From Chlamydiota bacterium (lineage in GTDB: Bacteria; Chlamydiota; Chlamydiia; Chlamydiales; SLFE01): a DNA stretch of 6,683 nucleotides. The stretch covers positions 1 through 6,683 of the forward strand of contig JAAKFL010000101.1 of the NCBI GenBank assembly GCA_011065065.1. Reading direction: 5' to 3'. Every line of letters starts with the position of its first letter. Positions within the stretch are counted from its first letter, which is position 1. Made by a program: the position numbers and the translations under genes. This document shows positions 1 to 5,849 of this stretch, piece by piece. The notes beneath the pieces are model-generated. The model did not search any database, was not told where the DNA came from, and saw only the letters and a list, made by a program, of their open reading frames with translations.

Positions 1-612
1 ATCCTGCCCGGAGAAAAGCTTCACTGCGAGAATTTAAAACATCAGCTGGATGTCGGCATGAGCCCGATCCGAGAAGCCCTAGCAAAACTCACGGCGACCA
101 ATCTTGTGACTTTTGAAGAGCACAAAGGATACTCGGTAAAAAAAATGAATGCCGAAGAGCTTTCCGACAACATTCTCACTTTTGCCGAGATTGAATGTCT
201 TTGTTTCCGTCTTGCCATTGAACATGGCGATGATGAATGGGAAGGAAACATCATTTCCGCTTTGCACTGCCTCAAAAAGATAGAGAGCGGTCGGAAAGTC
301 GACTATTCCGTCTGGGCACCGCTAAATGAAAAGTTTCATAACGCTTTGGTTTCCGCTTGCCCGCTCCATCCGCTGATACAAATCCGAAACGAGTTTTACA
401 AAAGGCATCAATGGTATGTCCGCTTATCCTACAAGTCGGTAGATTCCGCGACGATCCAGGCCAATTACCGGGAACACAAACAACTTGCCGATTTAGCTAT
501 AAAGAAAAATCAGGAAAAAGCTGTCGAAATGCTTATGGAGCATATCACATCGGGAAAAGACCCGTTGATTGCACAATTATCGACACAGGGGATGCTTAAT
601 GGCTCAAGTTGA
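1..612 (+). CDS. GntR-family transcriptional regulator, FadR/FCD subfamily (5' end outside window)
   Basis: This is a DNA-binding regulator of the GntR superfamily with an FCD effector domain. The frame is open from base 1, and the residues before the first ATG (58) already read as the family's winged-helix motif: PGEKL, then a helix leading into MSPIREALAKL (58-90), then a wing ending GYSV. The true start is therefore upstream, with roughly 15-30 residues missing. The FCD domain occupies about 150-580: an all-helical bundle with FH (His codon 337-339), YREHKQL and a terminal MEHI. These three histidines match the metal-ligand histidines of FCD proteins. The Asp usually four residues before the first His is Asn here (325-327). 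FCD regulators normally bind small carboxylates and repress nearby genes; the ligand here is unknown. The stop codon lies inside the next gene (14-nt overlap), so the two are probably one transcript. Family assignment is firm; target and ligand are not. Confidence 0.9.
   Translation: MLPGEKLHCENLKHQLDVGMSPIREALAKLTATNLVTFEEHKGYSVKKMNAEELSDNILTFAEIECLCFRLAIEHGDDEWEGNIISALHCLKKIESGRKVDYSVWAPLNEKFHNALVSACPLHPLIQIRNEFYKRHQWYVRLSYKSVDSATIQANYREHKQLADLAIKKNQEKAVEMLMEHITSGKDPLIAQLSTQGMLNGSS
587..592 (+). promoter_or_regulatory. Shine-Dalgarno of the ABC-F gene, inside the regulator gene
   Basis: AGGGGA lies six bases upstream of ATG 599, within the last codons of the GntR gene. It decides the start at 599 rather than the in-frame ATG at 569, and it fits translational coupling of the two genes. 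Confidence 0.6.
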
Positions 613-2101
613 TCGCATCTCAAAATCTTATGGCCCCCGGCTTCTTTTTTCTGACGTCAGCTTCCATATTGGAAGGCGGGAGCGCTGTGCTATCGTCGGA
701 AGAAATGGATCGGGAAAATCGACTTTGCTTCATATTCTAGCCAGATGGGAATCAGCCGATTCCGGTGAAATTCGTCTGCCGCGAGGCCTTCGCACCGGTG
801 CGCTACCCCAACATATTCGTTTTTCTAAGCCAACCCTGATTGAAGAAGCGATTCTTGGACTGCGCCCTGAAGAACGGGACCTTCAGTATAAAGTCGAGAT
901 CATTCTTGAAGGGCTTGGATTTTCTGATGAGGACTTTTTCAAACCGCCTGACAGCTTTTCCGGAGGGTATCAGCTTCGCCTTGCCCTATGCAAGGTGCTC
1001 GCTGGAGAACCAGACCTGCTTTTACTTGACGAACCGACAAACTATTTGGACATCTTAGCAATCCGCTGGCTTGAAAAATTCTTGATCGACTGGCATGGAC
1101 AGATTCTTTTCATCTCTCACGACCGCGCTTTCGTGAACCGCGTCTGCACTCATGTCATCGGGATTAAGCGGGGTCAAGTGATCAAAATGAAAGGGGACAT
1201 CGACAATTACCTGGAAATGATCCAGATACAAGAAGAGACTCATGAAAGGACGCGAGAAAATATTGAGAAAAAGAAAAAGCACATGATGTCTTTCGTCGAA
1301 CGCTTTGGCGCAAAATCGACGAAAGCGGCGCAAGCTAAATCTCGGCTAAAAGCTATCGAGAAGTTAGAGACATTAGAGGCGTTGCAAGAAGAACAGAGCC
1401 TGGCTTTTCGATTTCATTATAAGCGGCATCAAAGCAAACGAACCCTGGCAGCTAAAAACCTCCATTTTTCCTACGATCCAGAACTTAAACTCATTCACGA
1501 TGTGGAATTTGAGGTTGAAAATGGAGAACGGATAGCCATTATTGGAAAAAATGGAAGTGGAAAGTCGACATTGCTCCGCCTGCTTTTAGGTGAAATTGGT
1601 CCTAATAATGGAGAGGTGATTCTCAGTGCAAATGCCAAGCTTGCCTACTTTGGCCAGACAAATATTGATCGCTTGAACAGTGCCCATACAATTGAAGAAG
1701 AACTCATCAATGCATTTTCAGAAGAGTCATACGGGCAAATCCGAAGAGTATGCGGAGCTATGCTGTTTTCCGGCGACGACGCTAAGAAGTTCATTTCCGT
1801 TCTCTCAGGAGGAGAAAGAAGCCGCGTTTTGCTGGCAAAAATTTTACTCACTCCTGCCAACTTACTCCTTTTGGATGAGCCCACCCATCATTTGGATGTG
1901 GAATCTGTCGAAGCTTTGATGAATGCGATCACCCATTTTCCCGGATCTGTGGTTCTCGTGACACATGATGAGGCTGTTTTAAGAACGCTCAATCCTCATA
2001 AGCTGATCATCTGTCATCAGGATCGGCAGGAACTGTTCCTAGGAAATTACGATCAGTTCTTGGAAAAACAAGGTTGGGAAGAAGAAGGTTCGACCATATA
2101 A
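599..2101 (+). CDS. ABC-F family ATPase (ribosome-associated type, short form)
   Basis: A 500-residue cytosolic protein with two ABC ATPase domains and no membrane segments. Domain 1: Walker A GRNGSGKST (34-42), Q-loop Gln71, signature FSGGYQ (120-125), Walker B LLLLDE (140-145), switch His174. Linker about 200-265: charged helices with FVERFGAKSTKAAQAKSRLK (232-251), matching the P-site tRNA interaction motif of ABC-F proteins. Domain 2: Walker A GKNGSGKST (316-324), LSGGE (402-406), LLLLDE (422-427), His456. Both catalytic Glu residues are present. ABC-F proteins bind the ribosomal E site and relieve stalling or antibiotic block (EttA, Uup, YbiT, YheS, Vga/Lsa types). The linker looks most like YheS/Uup, but the protein ends soon after domain 2 and lacks their C-terminal coiled coil, so no subfamily symbol is given. 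The start at 599 is chosen because of AGGGGA upstream and because the family usually begins right at the first ABC strand. Co-transcription with the preceding regulator is likely. Confidence 0.93.
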   Translation: MAQVDRISKSYGPRLLFSDVSFHIGRRERCAIVGRNGSGKSTLLHILARWESADSGEIRLPRGLRTGALPQHIRFSKPTLIEEAILGLRPEERDLQYKVEIILEGLGFSDEDFFKPPDSFSGGYQLRLALCKVLAGEPDLLLLDEPTNYLDILAIRWLEKFLIDWHGQILFISHDRAFVNRVCTHVIGIKRGQVIKMKGDIDNYLEMIQIQEETHERTRENIEKKKKHMMSFVERFGAKSTKAAQAKSRLKAIEKLETLEALQEEQSLAFRFHYKRHQSKRTLAAKNLHFSYDPELKLIHDVEFEVENGERIAIIGKNGSGKSTLLRLLLGEIGPNNGEVILSANAKLAYFGQTNIDRLNSAHTIEEELINAFSEESYGQIRRVCGAMLFSGDDAKKFISVLSGGERSRVLLAKILLTPANLLLLDEPTHHLDVESVEALMNAITHFPGSVVLVTHDEAVLRTLNPHKLIICHQDRQELFLGNYDQFLEKQGWEEEGSTI

Positions 2102-2121
2102 CCTCTAAAGGACAAATGTCA

Positions 2122-2134
2122 GGGGTCAGACCCC
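2122..2134. repeat. GGGGTC-A-GACCCC palindrome in the convergent gap
   Basis: A perfect inverted repeat of two 6-base arms around one A, lying between the convergent ends of the ABC-F gene (stop 2101) and the SnoaL-like gene (stop 2146). As RNA it could form a 5-bp GC-rich stem with a 3-nt loop followed by GTTTATT, so a weak terminator is possible, but the T-tract is poor. A degenerate copy (GTTAGACCCCG, 6111-6121) lies next to the P450 stop, which suggests a dispersed intergenic motif rather than a gene-specific site. Confidence 0.5.
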
Positions 2135-2145
2135 GTTTATTGGGT

Positions 2146-2547
2146 TCACTCGCCAGATAGTGACACTGTCGGCTGCAATGGATGATAGTCTATACAGGCG
2201 TAGTGTTCAATGATCTTGTCGTCACGACAACGAAAACAAGTGAATCCGTGAAAGGCTACTTTTTCTCCTGTAGGTGGAATGTCACGAACAGGTCCCTTGA
2301 ATGTTCCCTCAGCACGCCAATGAACAACGACAACATCATTATCCTCTTTCATGGTGAACAACGGTATTATTTGAGCGTCGGGAATGCCCTCTAGCCATAT
2401 TTTCAAAAGGCTCACTACTGCCTTACCCCCGTAATATGGGCCTCCCGTGCCGTGGATCACAGCATCGTCCGCATAGATTTGCTGTACTGAAGAGAAGTCG
2501 CGGCGATTGTAGGCGTCGAACCAGTACTTCAATATCTTTTCTTTCAT
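2146..2547 (-). CDS. SnoaL-like / ester cyclase family protein (NTF2-like fold)
   Basis: A 133-residue soluble protein with no signal peptide. It follows the SnoaL-like pattern: an N-terminal helix WFDAYNRRDF (9-18), YADDAVIHGTGGPYYG (25-40), a strand VVVVHWRAEGTFKGP (72-86), the PPTGEKV turn (91-97) and a final strand KIIEHYACIDY (111-121). These match the usual small alpha+beta barrel of this superfamily, whose members are cyclases, isomerases, hydrolases or simply ligand-binding proteins; the substrate cannot be read from sequence. The start is MKEK at 2547, with an AGGAG (complement of 2555-2559) seven bases upstream. A longer frame to 2631 is open but adds unrelated residues and has no such site. 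It is transcribed alone, convergent with the ABC-F gene and divergent from the glycosyltransferase operon. Fold assignment is good; function is unknown. Confidence 0.85.
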   Translation of the reverse strand: MKEKILKYWFDAYNRRDFSSVQQIYADDAVIHGTGGPYYGGKAVVSLLKIWLEGIPDAQIIPLFTMKEDNDVVVVHWRAEGTFKGPVRDIPPTGEKVAFHGFTCFRCRDDKIIEHYACIDYHPLQPTVSLSGE

Positions 2548-2554
2548 TATTAGT

Positions 2555-2559
2555 CTCCT
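2555..2559 (-). promoter_or_regulatory. Shine-Dalgarno of the SnoaL-like gene
   Basis: On the minus strand this reads AGGAG, inside AAAGGAGACTAATA before ATG at 2547, with a spacer of seven bases. It fixes the start codon against the longer open frame. Confidence 0.8.
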
Positions 2560-2585
2560 TTTTTTATTGAACAAACAAGTAAAAT

Positions 2586-2690
2586 CATAGAAGAAACATT
2601 GATTACCCACAATAGTTAAAGATGGAACCATCTGTAGATTGTGTCAATGGATTGAGTTTATCGTAATAAAACTTCACATAGAAGAATCAT
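2586..2690. repeat. Imperfect direct repeat CATAGAAGAA(A/T)CAT
   Basis: Two copies lie in the divergent intergenic region, 2586-2599 (CATAGAAGAAACAT) and 2677-2690 (CATAGAAGAATCAT). They match at 13 of 14 bases and start 91 bp apart. They could be paired binding sites for a regulator of the divergent genes, or a chance match in AT-rich DNA. Nothing else in the window identifies them. Confidence 0.35.
2619..2647 (-). promoter_or_regulatory. Possible promoter of the SnoaL-like gene
   Basis: On the minus strand there is a perfect TTGACA (complement of 2642-2647). Seventeen bases later lies CATCTT (complement of 2619-2624), which is only a 3/6 match to the -10 consensus. The predicted transcript would have a leader of roughly 65 nt before ATG 2547. 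The -35 is convincing and the -10 is not. Confidence 0.25.
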
Positions 2691-2725
2691 AAAATGCTGT
2701 GAGAGACAATAGCACAAAAACCATA

Positions 2726-2754
2726 TTGACTTATAACAGTCGATGTGTTTATTT
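2726..2754 (+). promoter_or_regulatory. Possible promoter of the glycosyltransferase operon
   Basis: TTGACT (2726-2731) is a good -35 candidate, but 17 bases later there is only TTATTT (2749-2754). Alternatively TATAAC (2732-2737) is a 5/6 -10 match with a poor -35 (ATAGCA, 2709-2714). Either choice puts transcription start at or very near the start codon of the first gene. Confidence 0.2.
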
Positions 2755-2760
2755 TTTTAT

Positions 2761-3618
2761 ATGAAATGGTTTTTTCTCATCATCTTTCTCTTTTTTGCTC
2801 CCCTTCACTCAAATCTTCTTGAAAAAAGGACCTATGACCTTCGGGACGACCCCATCGATGTGGTGATACCCTGCGTTGCCAAAGATCTTGAAATACTTGA
2901 ACTATGCATTCAGGGGGCTAAGGACAACATTCAAAACATCCGTCGGATTATCGTCGTCTCTCCTCAAAAATATACTGACAATGCTGAGTGGTATGATGAA
3001 CAGCAATACCCCTTTAGCATGCTCGATATCGCAAAAGAGCTCATTGAAAACGAAAGTGCTGCTGTAGAATACTATCAAAACGGCGGGCGCGTAGGCTGGT
3101 ACTTCCAGCAACTTTTGAAAATTTATACCCCGTTAATCATTCCAGGCATCTCAACAAACGTTCTCGTCCTGGATGCTGACACCGTATTTCTACGTCCCGT
3201 CAAGTTTCTTAACGATCGCAATGGAGGACTCTATTCCACGGGTTCAGAATATCATCGTCCCTACTTTGCCCATATGAAGAAATTGGTCCCTGGACTAGTA
3301 AAGGTCTATCCTCAGTGCTCAGGAATCTGCCATCACATGCTCTTTCAAAAAGATGTGATCTTAGAACTCATCCGAATTATTGAAGAGCATCATCAGAAAG
3401 ACGCATGGAAAGCATTTTGCAATTTAGTTGATCCGTCAATGCTCTTCCATTCTGGGATGGCGGAATATGAGATCTATTTTAATTTTATTTTCACAACATC
3501 GGACCAAATGGAAATTCGTCCTTTGAAATTTTGTAATGTCTCGAGCCTTTCCGATGTTCTCTATTGGAAAAGGATGGGGTATGATTTTGTTTCTTGCCAC
3601 CACTACTTGAGAAAATAA
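2761..3618 (+). CDS. Exported putative glycosyltransferase, DUF6492-like
   Basis: A 285-residue protein from ATG 2761. Residues 1-17 (MKWFFLIIFLFFAPLHS) form a Sec-type signal or membrane anchor. The rest reads as a GT-A-like nucleotide-sugar transferase: IDVVIPCVAKDLE (32-44) is the first Rossmann strand, IRRIIVVS (60-67) the next, GWYFQQLLKIY (112-122) a family helix, and LVLDADTVFL (135-144) carries the DxD metal/nucleotide-sugar motif (D138, D140). Later SGICHHMLF and EYEIYFNFIF blocks are typical, as I recall, of DUF6492 proteins. Donor and acceptor are unknown. ATG 2743 would add MCLFFY before the same hydrophobic stretch; 2761 is preferred because Met-Lys-hydrophobic is a normal signal peptide, but neither start has a visible Shine-Dalgarno. 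It is the first gene of a three-gene operon of exported glycosyltransferase-like proteins; one base separates its stop from the next ATG. Confidence 0.82.
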   Translation: MKWFFLIIFLFFAPLHSNLLEKRTYDLRDDPIDVVIPCVAKDLEILELCIQGAKDNIQNIRRIIVVSPQKYTDNAEWYDEQQYPFSMLDIAKELIENESAAVEYYQNGGRVGWYFQQLLKIYTPLIIPGISTNVLVLDADTVFLRPVKFLNDRNGGLYSTGSEYHRPYFAHMKKLVPGLVKVYPQCSGICHHMLFQKDVILELIRIIEEHHQKDAWKAFCNLVDPSMLFHSGMAEYEIYFNFIFTTSDQMEIRPLKFCNVSSLSDVLYWKRMGYDFVSCHHYLRK

Positions 3619-3619
3619 T

Positions 3620-4588
3620 ATGAAACGAATATTGTTACTTTTCACGCTCTTTTTTACGATTTTATCAGCAAATAGCTACAGCGCTGACGATGTCAACATA
3701 GTCTTTGTCCACATTGGTCCTGTCATTCCACCATATGCCCATGACGCTATCCAACAAGCCCATCTATTTAATCCAGAAGGCGATATATATATGCTGGGCA
3801 ATCAAACCGCTTTAGATCAATTCAATGATCCTTATGCGATACAAATAGCCTTAGAATCACTCAGTCCCACCCATGACCACCAGAGGTTCATAAAGATTTA
3901 TTGCGTTCCTGATGGTCTCTTTAGATTTTCTATGGAGAGATTTTTTTATCTCGATGAATTTATCAATCTGTTTGATCTCCATGATGTATTTCATCTTGAG
4001 TATGACAACATGCTTTATGTGGATCTCAAAAGTTTACTACTTTTATTTCGGAAATACACTCCCACACTAGGGGGCACATTCGACAATGATGGGCGCTGCG
4101 TCCCGGGATTTGTCTATGTTTCAGGTTCAGAAGCCATTCGAGACCTGGCCTCATTTATCGGAAAAAATTCTCAGCGATCATATAACGATATGGAAATGTT
4201 AGCATACTATAAGAATTGCACGAGAAAAAAAGGGATCGATCACCTTCCCATTATCCACATATCATATGCCTCAGAAAACAAATTGCTCAGTCCCATGGGA
4301 CATGTTGCAAAAAATCCCCATGATTATTCTCGTCATGTTGATGAATTTGATTCAATCTTTGATGCCGCGGCCATAGGCCAGTACCTTGGAGGGACAGACC
4401 CGAATCACACCGTTTCAAAACCCGGATTTATCAATGAAAGCTGCGTTTTCAATCCAGAAAAATTGACATACATTTGGGAAGCAGATGATTGCGGCAGACT
4501 GATTCCTTATGCCATTTATAAAGAAGAAAAGCGCCGCATCAACAACCTTCATGTTCACTGTAAAAACCTCAAACAATTTGCTTCATAG
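3620..4588 (+). CDS. Exported putative glycosyltransferase with EYDN and NLHVH motifs
   Basis: A 322-residue protein. Residues 1-22 (MKRILLLFTL...SYSA) are a classic signal peptide with a likely cleavage site before Asp-Asp. The mature domain starts with a strand NIVFVHIGPVIPPY (26-39). FHLEYDNMLYVDL (124-136) has the position and pattern of a GT-A DxD loop, with E127/D129 as candidate metal or nucleotide-sugar ligands. Conserved-looking blocks follow: GTFDNDGRCVPGFVYV (152-167), NDMEML (189-194), FDAAAIGQYLGGTDPN (247-262), GFINES (269-274) and NLHVHCKNL (309-317). I recall this motif set from uncharacterised bacterial and giant-virus proteins; no enzyme with a known product comes to mind. 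Signal-bearing form and motifs suggest a sugar transferase or carbohydrate-acting enzyme outside the cytoplasm. It starts one base after the previous stop with no strong ribosome site, so translational coupling is likely. The GT call is inference from motifs and neighbours. Confidence 0.75.
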   Translation: MKRILLLFTLFFTILSANSYSADDVNIVFVHIGPVIPPYAHDAIQQAHLFNPEGDIYMLGNQTALDQFNDPYAIQIALESLSPTHDHQRFIKIYCVPDGLFRFSMERFFYLDEFINLFDLHDVFHLEYDNMLYVDLKSLLLLFRKYTPTLGGTFDNDGRCVPGFVYVSGSEAIRDLASFIGKNSQRSYNDMEMLAYYKNCTRKKGIDHLPIIHISYASENKLLSPMGHVAKNPHDYSRHVDEFDSIFDAAAIGQYLGGTDPNHTVSKPGFINESCVFNPEKLTYIWEADDCGRLIPYAIYKEEKRRINNLHVHCKNLKQFAS

Positions 4589-4592
4589 GAAA
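4587..4592 (+). promoter_or_regulatory. Shine-Dalgarno of the third glycosyltransferase gene
   Basis: AGGAAA overlaps the TAG stop (4586-4588) of the preceding gene and sits four bases before ATG 4597, supporting that start and reinitiation within the operon. Confidence 0.5.
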
Positions 4593-4596
4593 CTCC

Positions 4597-5400
4597 ATGA
4601 AAATAATCATTTCACTCTTTCTTGCACTCATTTTCCCACTCATTGCCGACGCATCCGAACAGCGGTATATCACTGGAAACGAATTTAAAGCGTTATGCCG
4701 TTATTCCTTTGATGAGTATGGATATCGAATCAATCGCAAGGTCGACAACAACTGTTGGTTTGTCAAAACCGATTTACTTGAAAAATTCTTAGCTCAATAT
4801 TTACCTACGGAAGACTTTGTTCTGATCTCTCATAATGCCGATCATGGCGTTGTCGATAAATTTCTTCCCTACTTGGATTTACCAAATTTAATTCACTGGT
4901 ATGGGCAAAATATTGAAACCACACATCCTAAGCTCACCTCGATCCCGATCGGATTATGCAATTTTGCCAATCACAATGCTATGCGGGTGGTTCAGAAGAA
5001 AGATTTAGCGAAAACAAACCTTGTCTATGCCAATTATTCTGTTGAAACGAACCGCAAAGAGCGGGAAAAATGTCTTAAAGAAACAGGGGTCCCAATTGAG
5101 AAATGGAAAGGATTTCAAGCTTATCTTGAAGATGTCGCACACTCCTTCTTTGTGCTTTCACCTGATGGAAACGGAATTGATTGTCATCGGACATGGGAAG
5201 CCTTGTATCTAAAAGCCATTCCCATTGTCACGAGAAGTATCAACGTGGAGTTTTATGCCGATCTTCCGATCATCATTTTGGATTCATGGGAGGACTATAA
5301 GAACTTGGATTTAACCCCTGAATTGTACCTTGAGATTTGGGGTGATTTCGATCCGAGTTTCTTGACCGTCGAGAATTTCATTCCAGAAGGCCATAGGTAA
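4597..5400 (+). CDS. Exported putative glycosyltransferase, exostosin/GT47-like C-terminal motif
   Basis: A 267-residue protein. Residues 1-19 (MKIIISLFLALIFPLIADA) form a signal peptide with an ADA cleavage motif before Ser-Glu-Gln. The mature part has LISHNADHGV (76-85), HWYGQNIETTHPKLTSIPIG (100-119), a VYANYSVETNRKERE segment (143-157) and the diagnostic block LSPDGNGIDCHRTWEALYLK (187-206) followed by AIPIV. That block is the GT-B donor-site pattern of exostosin/GT47-like transferases: Pro-x-Gly-x-Gly, then Asp-x-His-Arg-x-Trp-Glu-Ala. Substrates are unknown. It is the last gene of the operon, eight bases after its partner. The stop codon directly abuts the first CAGGATA repeat at 5401, so the element downstream may have replaced the original end. 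The C-terminal tail (FIPEGHR) would then be shortened or altered, though the catalytic block is intact. Confidence 0.78.
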   Translation: MKIIISLFLALIFPLIADASEQRYITGNEFKALCRYSFDEYGYRINRKVDNNCWFVKTDLLEKFLAQYLPTEDFVLISHNADHGVVDKFLPYLDLPNLIHWYGQNIETTHPKLTSIPIGLCNFANHNAMRVVQKKDLAKTNLVYANYSVETNRKEREKCLKETGVPIEKWKGFQAYLEDVAHSFFVLSPDGNGIDCHRTWEALYLKAIPIVTRSINVEFYADLPIIILDSWEDYKNLDLTPELYLEIWGDFDPSFLTVENFIPEGHR

Positions 5401-5435
5401 CAGGATAGCCAGGATAATTAAGATGTACAGGATAG
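5401..5435 (+). repeat. CAGGATA repeat block, upstream arm of the GxxExxY cassette
   Basis: CAGGATA occurs three times, at 5401-5407, 5410-5416 and 5428-5434, the first two with a 9-bp period. The end of the block, ATGTACAGGATAG (5423-5435), is the exact reverse complement of 5833-5845 on the other side of the gene. CAGGATAAT (5410-5418) is the reverse complement of 6021-6029. The block lies between the stop of the glycosyltransferase gene and the start of the GxxExxY gene. Its AGGA (5429-5432), seven bases before ATG 5440, is the only plausible ribosome site for that gene. Confidence 0.8.
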
Positions 5436-5439
5436 ACGG

Positions 5440-5826
5440 ATGCTATACCATGAATTAACAAATACGATCATTGGACTATCATTTGAAATTATGAATGAAT
5501 TGGGTGTTGGATTTTTGGAATCTGTATACCAAAAATCTTTATTAATAGCTCTCGAGAAAAAAGGATTCATCATTCATTCTGAAGTATCATTTCCAGTTTT
5601 ATTCCGTGGTACAAATGTTGGTAACTTTAGAGCTGATCTTATTGTTGAAAGAAAAATCATTCTTGAAATCAAGGCTGTAGATAAAATAATTGGTGTTCAT
5701 AAAGCTCAAGTAATTAATTACCTAAAAGCAATAAATTTACCCATTGGGTTGATCATTAATTTTGGCCAACCAAAAATACAAACTGCCCGTCTACAACATC
5801 CAAATTCTTTCAGTATTTCCAGCTAA
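5440..5826 (+). CDS. GxxExxY family protein (PD-(D/E)XK nuclease superfamily)
   Basis: A 128-residue cytosolic protein of the usual length for this family. It shows the name-giving motif GFLESVY (24-30: G24, E27, Y30) and the nuclease-fold core D66 ... EIK (E76, K78), followed by a Q-V-I-N-Y-L helix (90-95) typical of the superfamily. The cellular role of GxxExxY proteins is not established; the catalytic-type residues look intact. ATG 5440 is the only reasonable start, since an in-frame stop lies at 5419. The gene is clearly AT-richer than its neighbour: 33 G+C of 120 bases in two sampled lines (5521-5580, 5701-5760) against 52 of 120 in the preceding gene (5161-5280). With the flanking inverted CAGGATA repeats this points to acquisition as a cassette. 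It has no evident functional link to the glycosyltransferases. Confidence 0.9.
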   Translation: MLYHELTNTIIGLSFEIMNELGVGFLESVYQKSLLIALEKKGFIIHSEVSFPVLFRGTNVGNFRADLIVERKIILEIKAVDKIIGVHKAQVINYLKAINLPIGLIINFGQPKIQTARLQHPNSFSISS

Positions 5827-5832
5827 AAAATC

Positions 5833-5845
5833 CTATCCTGTACAT
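5833..5845 (-). repeat. CAGGATA repeat, downstream arm (gene-proximal part)
   Basis: CTATCCTGTACAT is a perfect 13-bp inverted copy of 5423-5435 and begins six bases after the GxxExxY stop codon. The block stops at about 5849, where the large palindrome begins, and its remainder appears on the far side at 6013-6032. Confidence 0.8.
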
Positions 5846-5849
5846 TCTA

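Noticed and set aside
42..275. Minus-strand open frames opposite the GntR regulator
   Set aside because: They are shadows of the regulator's coding frame, low in recognisable motifs and without ribosome sites.
569..598. Longer ABC-F start at ATG 569
   Set aside because: It adds ten residues (MHNYRHRGCL) unlike the family N-terminus, while ATG 599 has AGGGGA six bases upstream.
1055..1333. Open frame of 92 codons on the minus strand inside the ABC-F gene
   Set aside because: It is antisense to the conserved ABC-F linker and domain 1 and shows no family motifs.
2548..2631. Longer start for the SnoaL-like gene at 2631
   Set aside because: The extra residues do not belong to the fold, and a strong AGGAG sits right before the start at 2547.
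4389..4404. GGGACAGACCC inside the second glycosyltransferase gene as another GGGGTCAGACCCC copy
   Set aside because: It is imperfect and encodes the conserved-looking GGTDPN segment, so coding constraint explains it.
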